Positions 22,424 to 34,627 of a stretch of DNA of 64,000 nucleotides are shown here, piece by piece. The DNA is from Karalla daura (lineage: Eukaryota; Chordata; Actinopteri; Chaetodontiformes; Leiognathidae), in contig CM055206.1 of the NCBI GenBank assembly GCA_029224185.1, forward strand, positions 11,140,683 through 11,204,682, given 5' to 3'. The position numbers and the translations under genes are program-made. Positions within the stretch are counted from its first letter, which is position 1; each line of letters opens with the position of its first letter. The notes under the pieces were generated by a model. It was not told the DNA's origin, ran no database searches, and saw only the letters and a program-made list of their open reading frames with translations.

Positions 22424-23470
22424 GGCCGCGTGGCGTCGGGCCCCGGTGCCTGTTGTACATAAATGTAAAGACTGACCAAAGAGGGTAGAGAGACGCGGTG
22501 TGCACATAGTCGCCCTCTCGCTTCTCTGTGGGAAAAAAGAAAAAAATCAGAAGGGCTCTGCTTACCTGGCACACGGCTTCCCCCGCCTCCAGAATGTAAT
22601 AGTCAGCGCGGGCCAGACAATCGTCCCCGCTCCTGTCCATCTGCTTTGCTCTCTTTACACCTCTCCCCCTTTTTTTTTTATTATTTTTTTTTTTTTACCC
22701 TCCTCCCTGGGAGTCTATCAGTGGAAGGTTGTCAGCGGTATCAGGATGGAAAAAGTGTGCCCTGTGAAAACTAGTTTGGATGAAAACTTGACTTGCATGT
22801 TGGTGAATTGTGCAAAAAGAAACGTGTTTTTTTTGCAATGTTTTCTTGGCAAAAGCAAATGTGACGAAAGTGCAAATTTTGCATTGGGGATTTGTAAGAG
22901 TTTCTACTGGCTTCTTCTAAATTTACGACTTACTGCAAGATTTCTAAAGGATTGTCAAAATTCAGGTATTCAGGGCCTCAAGCTCCTTAAATCAAGTGTG
23001 TGTATGAATACACAAGATGCACTTTAGACAGATCTGTGTCTTAAAATTACTGGTGACAAAATGAGCCTAATCGGCTGTGGGAGCGATTACTGATATGGTG
23101 CATCTGTATTTGGAGCGGTGCGGAGCGCTAATTCTTTGTTCTTCTGTTAATTCCACGTTACATTATTTATTCTGTCTGTGGGTGTTAAAACATGTGGGAG
23201 CTTCCTCAAGTGAAAGCATTTCTTTAACACTCTTGTTTCCATGTGTCCACTTTTATGTTTTATTTTATTTTTCACCACCTCTGGGGAATTGTTTTGACAC
23301 AAAAGGGAAATGTGACACTGTCTTGCCACATTTGCATTTAGCCACATTTGGTGGTTTCTGTATCTCCATTTTGTTAAAGAAAAGCTGGAATTGGTTTCTA
23401 TGAGTCTCAGCAGGTTCTACCTGTTCCCTCACTCACAAGCTTTGACAATAAAACCTTTTTCCACATACTT
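22424..23470 (+). other. tdh 3' UTR
   Basis: About 1 kb from the stop codon to a canonical poly(A) signal. It includes T-rich runs near 22668-22697. The open frame at 22500-23027 has no conserved content and is taken as untranslated. Confidence 0.75.
23447..23452 (+). terminator. tdh polyadenylation signal
   Basis: AATAAA in 'tttgacaataaaacc', followed by a T-rich stretch and a GT-containing downstream element (ttgtcctgtctc). It is the first canonical hexamer after the tdh stop. Confidence 0.75.
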
Positions 23471-24473
23471 TGTCCTGTCTCTATCATTGCACCTTCGCAG
23501 CATGATAAGGACTCTTTTTAATTCCGTTGACAAGTTTGACTCGTCTCTCTTACATAAACGGGCAATGTAACCTTACCCGTTAAACATGGGGTGGGTGAGA
23601 GCGTGGCGCGTCCCACGTTTGGGAACAAAATGTTCTCTCAGTTAAACCGTGCAAACCTGAGAGCATGAATCTGCTTTAGATTAGTTAAAATTTGGATTTC
23701 CTCCGTAATTTCATTTAAAAGCAGAATGCGAAGGGCAAAGCAGTCTTAAAAGCTGCGGGGGCATTCGATCAATATCTCACTGCATTACTGGCAGAGTGCT
23801 GCTCAGCAGATGCACTGTGTTCACTGCTGTTTATGGGCTTTCTGTAGAGCAAAAGATTTACATGCGGTGATGTGACAAATTGCTTTTTTGTGAATTTTTC
23901 AGATTCACCTCAAACTGACCTTTGTGGATAGGACAGTGAAACCGTCACACTGAAATTCTAGTATTTATGGACTGGCTCAAACCAGTTATTGTCTTATCGT
24001 AGCCAGGAGGAATTTGAGGTATGAGACAGGTGCAACGTTGGAAGGTGTGAGCCTGTGTTGCTTGCAGCTGTAATTCAGTATAACCGTAGAGAGCTTCTCT
24101 GTGTGCACCAACCAGAAGTGACACAAAGCATCACATGACTTGAAGAGCCGCATATTATGTAGGGATTTTACATCCAACTGTCAGTCAGGATAGTATTTAA
24201 CAACCATTTCCCTTCAGGGATGAACAAAGTACTTCTATTAATACAAGTAGAGACCTGTTTCTTTTTTCTTTTACATACCCTTTACCTTTACTTTCTCAGA
24301 AGTGTTCTAGGTTCAATCTTGAGAATTTTTGTCGGATACTATTTTATCTGTTTTGTGAATTGTTGTCGGCGCTCATGTTAGGCCTCAGCTGAAGGTGCAG
24401 AAACAGTTAATTTGGGTTGCTGTTTTCGTCAATCTATCCGTTATCTGTCTGCTTCGTAATCAACAGTGTTTAG

Positions 24474-24660
24474 GCTCCAGCACCTAAGGGTGAAGGCCAG
24501 GGACCACACCCCGAACAGCTCACCAGTCCATCACAGAGCTCACACGCCCTTCACTCTCACACCCGAGGCGACTTTAGAGTCTCAAATCAGTCTAAACTTG
24601 CATGTTTTTGGACTGTGTGAGGAAATCAGAGTGACAAGGACTCCAGCTGAGGACCATCTT
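24474..24660. repeat. Teleost interspersed repeat (family 1), fuller copy
   Basis: 'cagctcaccagtccatcaca', a CACACG…CACTCTCACAC run, 'gcatgtttttggactgtgtg' and 'aggaaatcagagt' follow the fish-repeat order: boundary sentence, CA-rich middle, then 'catgtttttggactgtgggaggaaacc'. Same family as 5398-5505 and 27344-27482. Confidence 0.6.
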
Positions 24661-27343
24661 GCTGTGATGTTTACTATATAATACTGAATGTCTGTGATCA
24701 GTGATTGTGAGGGTGTATTATGGGTCACTAAATCTTTTGCCATACTGACTCCATTTGTTGCAGAGCCTCACTCAAGATGTCTTCACAGATGTTTTTCTTT
24801 TTCTCTAATGTGCCCTAATGCAATTCAACAAAGGGAGGTAGGTTTTATATTGCAAGCCAGCGGGAAAAAATATAGTCGTCTGAAAGGCAGGAATAATTAA
24901 CCCAAAGGGGAAAAGAACCGTCAGCATGTCAATAAACGCACTAAAGCGGAGCTGCTCCATTTTCCTCTGCGAATGGCATCATAAACTGTAACCCTGAGGA
25001 CAGTGATGTCCTCCCTTGCACGCTTGATAGCCTTTCTTCAATTTCTCTGTGTCAGTAAGAGCAGCTGTTCCGGTTGACCTTGTTTGGTTTTGTTTTTCAG
25101 TCGTGCCGCAGAGACAGAGAGGAGCACGGCGGGGACACAGGCTGTCTGAGAGCAGCGACAGATCCACATCATTCAGATGAATTCGGAGCTGAATGAGGCG
25201 AGGAGCGCCATAGCGAAGTGGATGAGAGCCACAAACACTCCATGAGCTCTCGACACTAATTAACACCTCTCCTCTGCGACAGAGTGTCAATAAAGCTGCA
25301 GGTGTGCTCCCAGCTCCAATTTTCTCGATCTCAACAAACAGGGAATTGTAGGCGGCCCTCTTCACATAGACGTGCACACAGACATCCCTGAAATTCCTCA
25401 AAGTGGGAGCCGTTTCGCGCGGTTTTCACTAACAGCTTAAATTCTTCAAATATCTTCGGCAACTGAAGACCCTTGCTGAGGAAGACAGAAGCACAGAAAT
25501 CGACTTAATCATACCTAGTTATGGTGCTCTGTGGCTCTGAGTTCAAACAAGGAGACTTTTTAGGGTTTTGGTTGCTTGTAAAGTTTACATAGAGAGACGA
25601 GACAAAGTCAGACAGCTTAGGCTTTAAACAGGTTTTAAAGCTCTGTGTTTTCTCCTTCCTTTTATATTCATTGAATATAAACTCGATTTGTCTGCCTTTG
25701 GCAATTTAGTAAAGTGGATATGCAAGTGAAAGCCAATATTTGCTATGGATTTCCACAATCCAAATATATCTAATGCCACTAAAAGTTTTCCTGCCACCTG
25801 GAACAGAGTGTCTTTTTTCCTGACATTTGGCTCAGAGCGTGAGGTGTCCTCAGAGCAGTGAGAGTGGCCTGCTGTGTTCTAATCCAAGGCTGTAAAAATC
25901 AACATATATCTTCCAGGAATCACAGCACATATACGCACATGTGCCAGCGAATACTTTCACGAGCAAAATAATCCTGTTATACAAGTCGAGGTTTGAGAGA
26001 GCCTCTCAGATTCAAGGAGGCCATGGGGGGTGGAGGGAGGTGGTTTGAAACAGAAACAAAGAGCCATGTGACTGGGTGTTCACTTTTTGCTCTGTTTTCA
26101 CTCTGGAGTAAGGGAAACCAACTCAGCCTGTTATGTAAGACGTCTCCATGGGTGTGTGCACACACACTTGCAGGCCCGCCACCCACCGGCCAATCAGGAG
26201 GGCTCCTCCTTGGCCCAAGCCCCCCTGTGTTTTGTTCGTCATCGTGTAATAAGATTCACAGAGTGTGTGTATCCTGGGCCTGGGTGCCAAGTGAAGGAGT
26301 GAAGGACTAGACATGGACATAAAGAAGACAGAGAAGGGGTTGGGCTGCTTGGGCGGAGGGTCAGAACCGCCAAAACACGCTGTGCCACAGCTGTTATTCC
26401 TCATGGAGACTTGTTGCTAAAGCAACAAAGCCCAAAACTCCACCAGCAACAACCCTCCTCCCACCGTCCACCCTCAGGGAAATGTCCTGCACTTCCTAAC
26501 AGTTACAGTACAGTCCTGAGGCTCATGTGTTCAGCATAAGGGGAATATTGATTATTTCTAGCAGGCTTCAGACCTTTCGGCTTTTATGACAGATTCCTGA
26601 ATCTTGAAGATAATGTCAAGAATCTTTCTGCTTTCGTGCTGTATATGACTATCTTGACTATGGCTATGTTTTGCCCTGGAAATACCTCTGCAAAGTGTTA
26701 GAATTGCTTCCTTGACGCTGGAATTGTCTTGGACAGCTGAAATGATGACAGTCAAGGAAAATCGATCACGACCTCTGGGTTCATGAGCCAGCTGAAGTCA
26801 ATGATCCCAGAGCTATAAATTTTGAATGATGTTTTCGACCTGGTCTGACCTTTGTGTCGTCTACCGTTGGAGTGAGCAATGTGTGCATCCTACAGCATTT
26901 GGTATCACTGGTTTAAAGGTCAGAGGAGGTAAAGAAAAAAAATAGAGTGCACAGAATATGATGTGCTTTATCGTCAGTGTCTCGGTCAGACTGACTGCTC
27001 CAGTCTAGCTGACACTTCTTCGTGTCCTACTGATCCCTCTTAGCATGTTACACAACCTCACATTAATCCTCTGCTCGAGGTGGTAACTTTAACCACAGAT
27101 TTGAGTCCAGATTAGAGCTGCATACAGCAGCTCTCAGCCCTGACTATTATAGAAACAAACCGATTCTGAGTCCAGGGCAACAGATGTGATGATCTTGTTT
27201 ACTTTAATCCTGGGCGTAAGATACGAAAGAGTCTGTTGCTCTATCTTGCATTCATTGTAGGTTGTTAGAGGTTGCCTGGGCCATTAAATAAATAAAATGG
27301 GAAAAATATAAGTAAAAAAATACAAAACAATCAAAGGACGAAG

Positions 27344-27482
27344 GCAGGGAATACACCTAGAGTCACAGGGCACACACACATGCACATTATACACTCTCAC
27401 ACTCACACCAAGGGACAATATAGACAAATAAATCTAAACATGCATGGTTTTGGACTGTGAGATGAAACTGGAGACACTGGAA
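27344..27482. repeat. Teleost interspersed repeat (family 1), third copy
   Basis: 'cagggcacacacacatgcac', 'actctcacactcacacc', 'gggacaatatag', then 'catgcatggttttggactgt' and 'gagatgaaactggagacac'. It has the same order and orientation as the copy at 24474-24660. Confidence 0.6.
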
Positions 27483-29347
27483 AAAAAAGCTTATACAGTT
27501 CCCTTTCCAACTAGTTAGATCCTGTGGTCACCCTTCAATGTGTTAATTTATAAAAATTGATGTTGATTGCTGTTGTTTGTTTTACTGAGACTGTAGCACA
27601 TTGAGATCTTTGATTATTATGATAATTTCTATTACTATTATAATAATAGTTACTATAATAATAATAATAATAATAGTAGAGTACTAGTAGCAGTAGTATA
27701 TTGTTGCTGTTATTACATTCATGAAATTCTGATTTGGCTCTAATAAAGAGGAATACCACAGGAACAAAAACTAAGAGTAGAAATTTCTCATGGTACCAGA
27801 TGGGGCTGTTGATACAATGGCACCGAGAAGATAAACAATTGGGTTGCCTAGTAACCTGGTAACGCAGGGATGTTTTATTTTTTTAACCACACATTTTGTT
27901 TTATAATCTTCAATTTTAATATGTAACGCTTATCAGATTAGACTTTAACTGGCTCTTAGTCCTTAATGATGTCTTAACATCCACTTGACGCAACAATTTC
28001 ACTTTACTTTTTAACTTTTAATTAATAATTGTCATGGAAAGTGATGGGGGAAAAAAAGAAACTTTGGGCTCCTTTCCAAGGTACTGGTACTCCTCAAGGT
28101 GACCCAAGTCAGGCTGTTCATTATCCTGGACGTGATTACAAAGAACAAAGCCACTGGCATCCTCTGGGAATATACAGCATAAACAAATATTGTGCTTATT
28201 CCTTGACCTTAGGCACACAGCAGTTGTAAACACAGGCGATACATTGACATAGGGCTGATAAATGTTCCAGGAAAGCCTTTGTAACCCAAGCAACTCAAGG
28301 ACACTCAAGACTGAGCCACAACTAATGACTGCACTGCAGCCATGTGTAAAATGGAACCTGGTATGTGTTTGTAGAGTAACTGTAGACTATTAAAGCTCTA
28401 AATTATTGATTTATAAACAGTAGGAGCAGTGAATCCAGCTTCATTTTGTAGCTTTCAGTAAGACCAAATCAATCACATGGGAGCTTCCCACGATCTACCT
28501 CTGATAGTATCTTCCATAACTGGTTCCTTATAAGGAAGTTACACAAGTACACAAAAAGACATCTTTATTTGTGTGGAAACCAGTCGGTCTACATTATAAT
28601 TACAGCTGCGTGCCGGATCGTGCTGCTTACATGTTAGAAAAAAAGAGAAAAGTTTATTCTGATTAGATAAAGCCATGTTTAAATGATGGAGGGCAAATGT
28701 ATGACAAAATATTGTGCACTGAAGGCTTAATGTTTTACATGAATCAATGGAAAGATTGTCACATAAGACACAAGTAACAGTTTTGACTGATTTGGGCAAA
28801 TCATAGTTTGACTACAGATTTGTGGGCTGACCTGCTGAAACTGATAAATACTCTATACATTGGTATGGACATTATATTTGAAGCTTGCAAAGTAAGTAAG
28901 TAAGTGAAAGTAAGTGGTTTAGCGTCTGATTTGGCACATTTTACATATTTAATACTTGTTAAAGAGCAGTAAAAAAAAAACATGGTGATGTTTTTACTGT
29001 ATTTTGTTACGTATTTTATATCCACCGGTATCAGACACAGAAACCGAGTATCACCTGGGGTTCATTGAACCTAGATGACCCAGCACACGTTGCATGTTTT
29101 CATGCAGTAGTCCTGTGCCTGGGACGCCCTCTATTGGCCTCGATGGTCACTTGCAGTGATACAAATAAAACCACAAAATATAAACTCAAGTAATAAAACC
29201 AAAACATTTTCACGCATTTGTGCAAGACCCAAAATAAAATCTAGTATAACGATATACGGACGACAAAAAGGACCCTTGGCCATTCATTTTCTTCAGGCAT
29301 TTTTCTAGGTACCTCGCTCGATTTCCAAGCTGTTTAAGGACCCCAGG

Positions 29348-32300
29348 ATGTCCATGCTTGCTGAGCGTATGTACACATCTCCTTGAGTTTTGATACATAT
29401 TTACCATTGCCTGCCTATGTAATAACATATGTCACGACATTTCGTGATGGCGTAGATAGCATTGCATCTAGCTGGGAGACTCTCTACCAAAACCGAATTA
29501 TTTCCGATGTGTTTAAAGACATCGGATAACTAACGTTAGCATTAGCTTGGACTAAAGCCGCCTGTGAAAACACGTGTTGTGCCTTTTAACTTTACAATGT
29601 TTGGACTGGAGTGGATGTAATGGGCTGTGTTTGGAAAATGAATGTCTCAAATGGGAAAACACATTCGTATGCATCTACAGGCTCCTTTAAAAACTCTTTC
29701 TCGACATGTGGTTGAGAGTTATTGTGTTAAATACACGTTTCTGTCATTACACTAACATTGACAGAAGCTGACTGTTTGGGTTGATCACGAACTACCTCGG
29801 ATTAAACTAGTGCAGCGATGTATAAACGCATCATTTGTCTCATTGTTATTTGTGTCCTTGGCCTATGTACTTTGTCTATGCGTTTTGTAGGGACTGTTAT
29901 GTAATCCCTTTGACCCGTAGAGGTCTCTGTATTATCCACAGAGCATTGTAAACTAGAACCTCCTCTCTTTACACCATGTGTAAACTACTCTCTGGCTGTC
30001 TGTTACACATGCTATGTATCAATTGTATGTACTAGTCTGAACGTTAGAGTAGCCCCTGCTTTATTTTTGTTTTTTCTGAACAATGATAATAAATGCTTAC
30101 TATTTAAACACCTGCTGCTCTCTGTTCAGCCAAAAGGAAACAGAAGTGGTCTGTTGACCCCAGGAACAGCGCCTGGAGCAAAGATGAATCCAAGTTTGGC
30201 CAGAAGATGCTGGAGCGAATGGGATGGTCACAGGGCAAGGTGAGTGCTGAGGTGGATCTCAGCTGCTTCAGCTGGAGAGCTGGAAACTGTGGCAAATGGA
30301 CTGGAGTAGATTCTTGAAGGTGTTTCATTTCTCATCCGACGCTTCTTCAGTTCTGACTTTTTGTGAGGAAGCCCAAGATTTAACCTGTAAAGTCCATAGC
30401 AACAGCAACTGTTGATCCACCACCCAATACTCAAGTTGCCAATACTGACCAGGACGTCTTCAGGCTAGGACAGCACTGGTCATTTGTTAACGCTCTGGCA
30501 GTGAGCCGATGATGTTGAGAAGGTCTCATATGCTTGTGTTCTCTCTTTTTGTGTGAAGGGTCTGGGCAGAAGCGAGCAGGGCTCCACAGAACATATTAAA
30601 GTAAAGCTTAAGAACAACAACCATGGTCTTGGGGCCAATGCCAGCCACGAGGTGAGCTCATATAATGGTCAAATACTTTTATCAATAATTTTCAGCATGT
30701 TGGTCTTTTTTTCACTGTGAGTATGTTTTCAAACTGAGTTATTTTTTGTGCTGATAGGATAACTGGATTGCCCACCAAGATGATTTCAATGACCTTCTTG
30801 CGGAACTCAACAAAAACCATGGGCAGAATAACAGTAACACAGGTATGTAAAGATGTGCAATATGCAAATGCGGCACTGTTTACAACTTCTTAGGGTGGTA
30901 CTGTTATCTCCTTTGGTACTACATACTACATTCTACAGTAACAGTTGCCTATGTAAAAAAAACCCTGCTGTGTGTTTGTGTGTATGTGTATATGAGAGAT
31001 AGAGAGTGTGTGTTATTGTGTAGAGTTACTGTTCCATTTCTGCTTATTTGGTCTGATGTGTTTTTCCAAGACGACATTTGAGTTACGGTGTGACAGACTT
31101 CAAGATGACTTCCACTATCTAAAAGTGTCAGTTCCTTTTCTCCAGTTTCCAAATCACATTTGGAGACGTTGACTTGTTATGGTTAAAGGTTCAGAATCAA
31201 GCTGTATGAACAGGCTGAAAAAAACAAAATCTAAGTGGAAGGACACTCCCCTTTGCAACACTAAAGCTTTATAGTGTGTGTATGAAGGGTTGTGTAACCA
31301 AAAGGAGTTTCTCATGTAGTTATTATTGATGTCGTGTTTTAGTCAGTCACCTTTTTAGTCTTTTGATAATCATTATCTGGAGCCAGCACTCCGTATGGCT
31401 TTCAGTTGGAACCTGAATGATGTGGTACTGTGTAAACTACCCAACATTACAGTGCAACGTCACCATTTTTCTTTGGTTGTTGTGCCTGTTGGACACTAGA
31501 GGGAGCTGCGTGGTAACATTTTGAAGTAAAACTGTTCGGCTGCAGTTGCAGCAAAGTTGTGTAGGGATGCTCAAGATCTTGCATTCATGAGCACATGTGA
31601 CTTATTTCTTTTGTTTGATTTTTTTTTTTTTCTAATGCCCAGAGTCTCCATCAGATGAGCAGAAATCATTCAGCCTGGAAGAAAAGTCCAAGACCTCCAG
31701 AAAGCGGGTCCATTACATGAAGTTCACTAAAGGTGGGTTCTTTTCGCCAACGACCGAGTCCCCTCAACATCGGCAGACAGCAGAGCAACACAGTGCTCAT
31801 CAAACTAACTCCTTACTGGGCTGAGAAGTTAATGAAATGCAGCCACTTCATCTAAAAGAACACTTACACTCACAGTGACTATGCTCTGATAGTCAGCCCA
31901 AGTGTGAGAATATACTTGTTATTTAACTTCCTTGCATGGAGATGGATAAGCAGACAGGCCGACCTTTCCCCTGTTGGGGTGAGATGTATTCACTTGGCTT
32001 GGACCGCAGCTGCTGATCACAGCTCTGTGAGCCGGTGCTGGGTCATTTGGCCCGGTCAGTGCTCGGGGAGGTTATTAATAACTCTTCCTTCTACTTTCAT
32101 TACTCCTTTACACGTCAGGAAGTCAAGATTTGCTGGTCAAGGCCGGTACACTGATAGGCAGGAGGAGGAATTTAATGTTCAGGGCGGCTGGAGAGCAAAA
32201 TGAATAACCGCCGTGCCATTTTTTTTTTACTGCTGAGTTGCTTTACTGTTAGCATAGTTGAGTGATTACAGGCACGGCTTCTTATTAAGATTCTCAGGAT

Positions 32301-34563
32301 TGGCAGTGACTCACTAACTTTGTTTGCAGGGAAGTAATGGCAATCAAATATGCACATGTGCTTAAACAATTAATCTATCGTGGTTTTGTTATTGGGTTTA
32401 AGTATCCCTCACCCAGTCAGCATACATGGGAAAAACAGAATATCTCAACTTTTGCCTCACCTGGAAGAGCCTCTAATATTTTACGTCATTCAATAGCTAC
32501 TTCCTGTTTCCTGTTTGGGGCATCTGGCATGTCCATTTACTGGTCCCCCCCCAAAAACAACACCTCCCAGGGGCTGCGTGACCCATTAGATGACCCCGCC
32601 AGATAAGACGTGGCCTCGGGCGCTCCCCCTGACCCCCTCGACCTGTTTTTGCAATCTTAATTTGGCACGAGCCAGAAAAAGACTTATTCCCTGATGGATA
32701 AGAAGATGCTCCATGCGAGGCCTCACTCCAGACACGGAGCGTGGACACGACGTCTGTGATCACGACACTTGTTTTGACACGCTCTTCCTGCCATCGCTCG
32801 CAACACGCCTGGTTTTTCCTCGTGTATGAATGCATGGTGCAAGGGTGTCTCCAAAGATCATTCATTACTTGGGGCACTCTTAAGTCCAACACACTCTAAA
32901 CCCAACTTCTCGGAGCACCAAAGGACTCCCAGGAAGTCTGAGCGGACTGCAAGCAACTTTTATCGTCTTTACATTAAGGTTCGCTTGTTCCCTGACCTCG
33001 CCTCCACTGGTAAAGTCTGATCCCGCAGGTCTTTAAGTTCTAATCCTTAAGAGGAGATCTGGTGTTTTATCACCACCAGCTGATTGTAAATGTCAGGAGA
33101 AGTTAAAGAGCAGGTAGCACCTGACGGCCTGGCCATCGATTGCATGATAACACACGGCCTTCGTTTCGAACCGACAGTTTCTGGGACGTGGAGGAAGCTG
33201 GGAGGGGGGCGGCGGCGGCGTGGGGGGGGGGGGGGGGGGGGGTGGTCCTGATGCAGGTTGGAATGTTTTCACTGGAATTTGATCTTAAGCCAGTTTGTGA
33301 TGGCAGACATTAGTCCTGTCAGCTCAACCGTCTTTGGCAACACGACACCTCCTCACGCCGTTTCTTGTCAAAGAGGCCGCAACTGTTGTCATGCAGCGGA
33401 GCGGGCGCCGCAGCCGCCCGTCAGGCCACCAGCGACTCCAACCTTTAAACTTGAGAGCCCCGCGCTCCGCCCAGCGCTAAGTGCTCTGACGGACAAACTT
33501 TGAGTGCTGTCATTCCCCCCCCCCCCCCAGACCTTTAAATGTAAATATCGACGGCTCTCCTCAAAGAGCTGGGAGTCTCGCTCTTTTAATCACTGCGCAG
33601 TCATTCTTCAGTTGACGTTGTCTGGCTGTCTGGATTTTCAGGGGCAACCAGAGCGTTACCTGGCAAAGCTACAGTAACCTGCCATGCAGACTGCTCCCCC
33701 GCCTGTGAAGCTGTTGCCAAGTTAAGGCCCAGTAATAGATTTAGAGTTGCTAAGCTCGTTACAGGAGAGGTTGAAGAAGTCAGGCACTACTGTCATGGTT
33801 GTGGACGGCCGCAAATAATCCGCAAAAAATGGAAAGTTCAGCAGTCGAATCGAGCACGTGATATGTGTTTTCATGTCCAGCCAGATGAAAATAATCGGGT
33901 CAATTTGTATTTTTGATTCGTATCAGTCATATCAGGAGTGTTGAACCTCAGCACATGCTTGCTAGTGATGGAGTCTTTCTAGGATGCTCCTTTTAGAGCT
34001 AATCTGGTTACCCTAACCTATTGTTAATGAGCCTGTTTGCAGCCTTTGACGATTCTGTTTACAAAAATCAGCTTTGTTTTGATGTGTTCACGTGGACACG
34101 CGTCGAAACGATCTCATTCTCCACCGCGTCCTGAGATTTTTGGAATCACTCGCACACCGTTTGCTTCGTACAGATTTGTCACCCTTTTAATTGATAGTTC
34201 AATTACATTAACTACCCTCAATCTGTAAACATGAGAACCTTGCAAACCTCTCCGTCGCATTGCAGGCCTCCTCCTTACTCTCCCCTGCTTTCTTTACTTC
34301 TTTCTCTTTCTCTATTTTTTTATCGATATTCTGTTCGGGCCGGCTTTCTCACTGCCAGCTCTGAGGATTGATGGCCTTTGTTTGCGGGGGGGGGGCACCA
34401 AAATCTCCCCTGCTTAGCTCTGGGAGTCCACAGCAAAAACCAGTAACCCAGTTTTAATTGCTGCCTCCATCTATCACCTGTCACAGCGGCAAGGGTGGTT
34501 GATGCAGAGTGTAACCGCAGCTCTTTGTCTGCCGCTGTGTGGTGAGCTCCACGCCAGCGCTTT

Positions 34564-34627
<64 letters not shown>

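Larger units (their letters stand above)
23471..29340. other. Intergenic region between tdh and pinx1
   Basis: No gene is recognised. Two copies of a common fish repeat (24474-24660, 27344-27482) and an (ATA)n tract (27656-27675) are present. Stretches around 23690-23880 and 25120-25340 are less repetitive and look CNE-like, but I cannot show conservation. I saw no xkr6 exon here, although XKR6 lies between PINX1 and MTMR9 in human. Confidence 0.55.

Noticed and set aside
24979..25401. Minus-strand open frame of 140 codons between tdh and pinx1
   Set aside because: No homology recognised and no supporting splice sites. It could equally be conserved non-coding DNA.
29435..29456. Small perfect hairpin (TCACGA/TCGTGA) in pinx1 intron 1
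   Set aside because: A six-base stem is too short to indicate a microRNA or a structured element.
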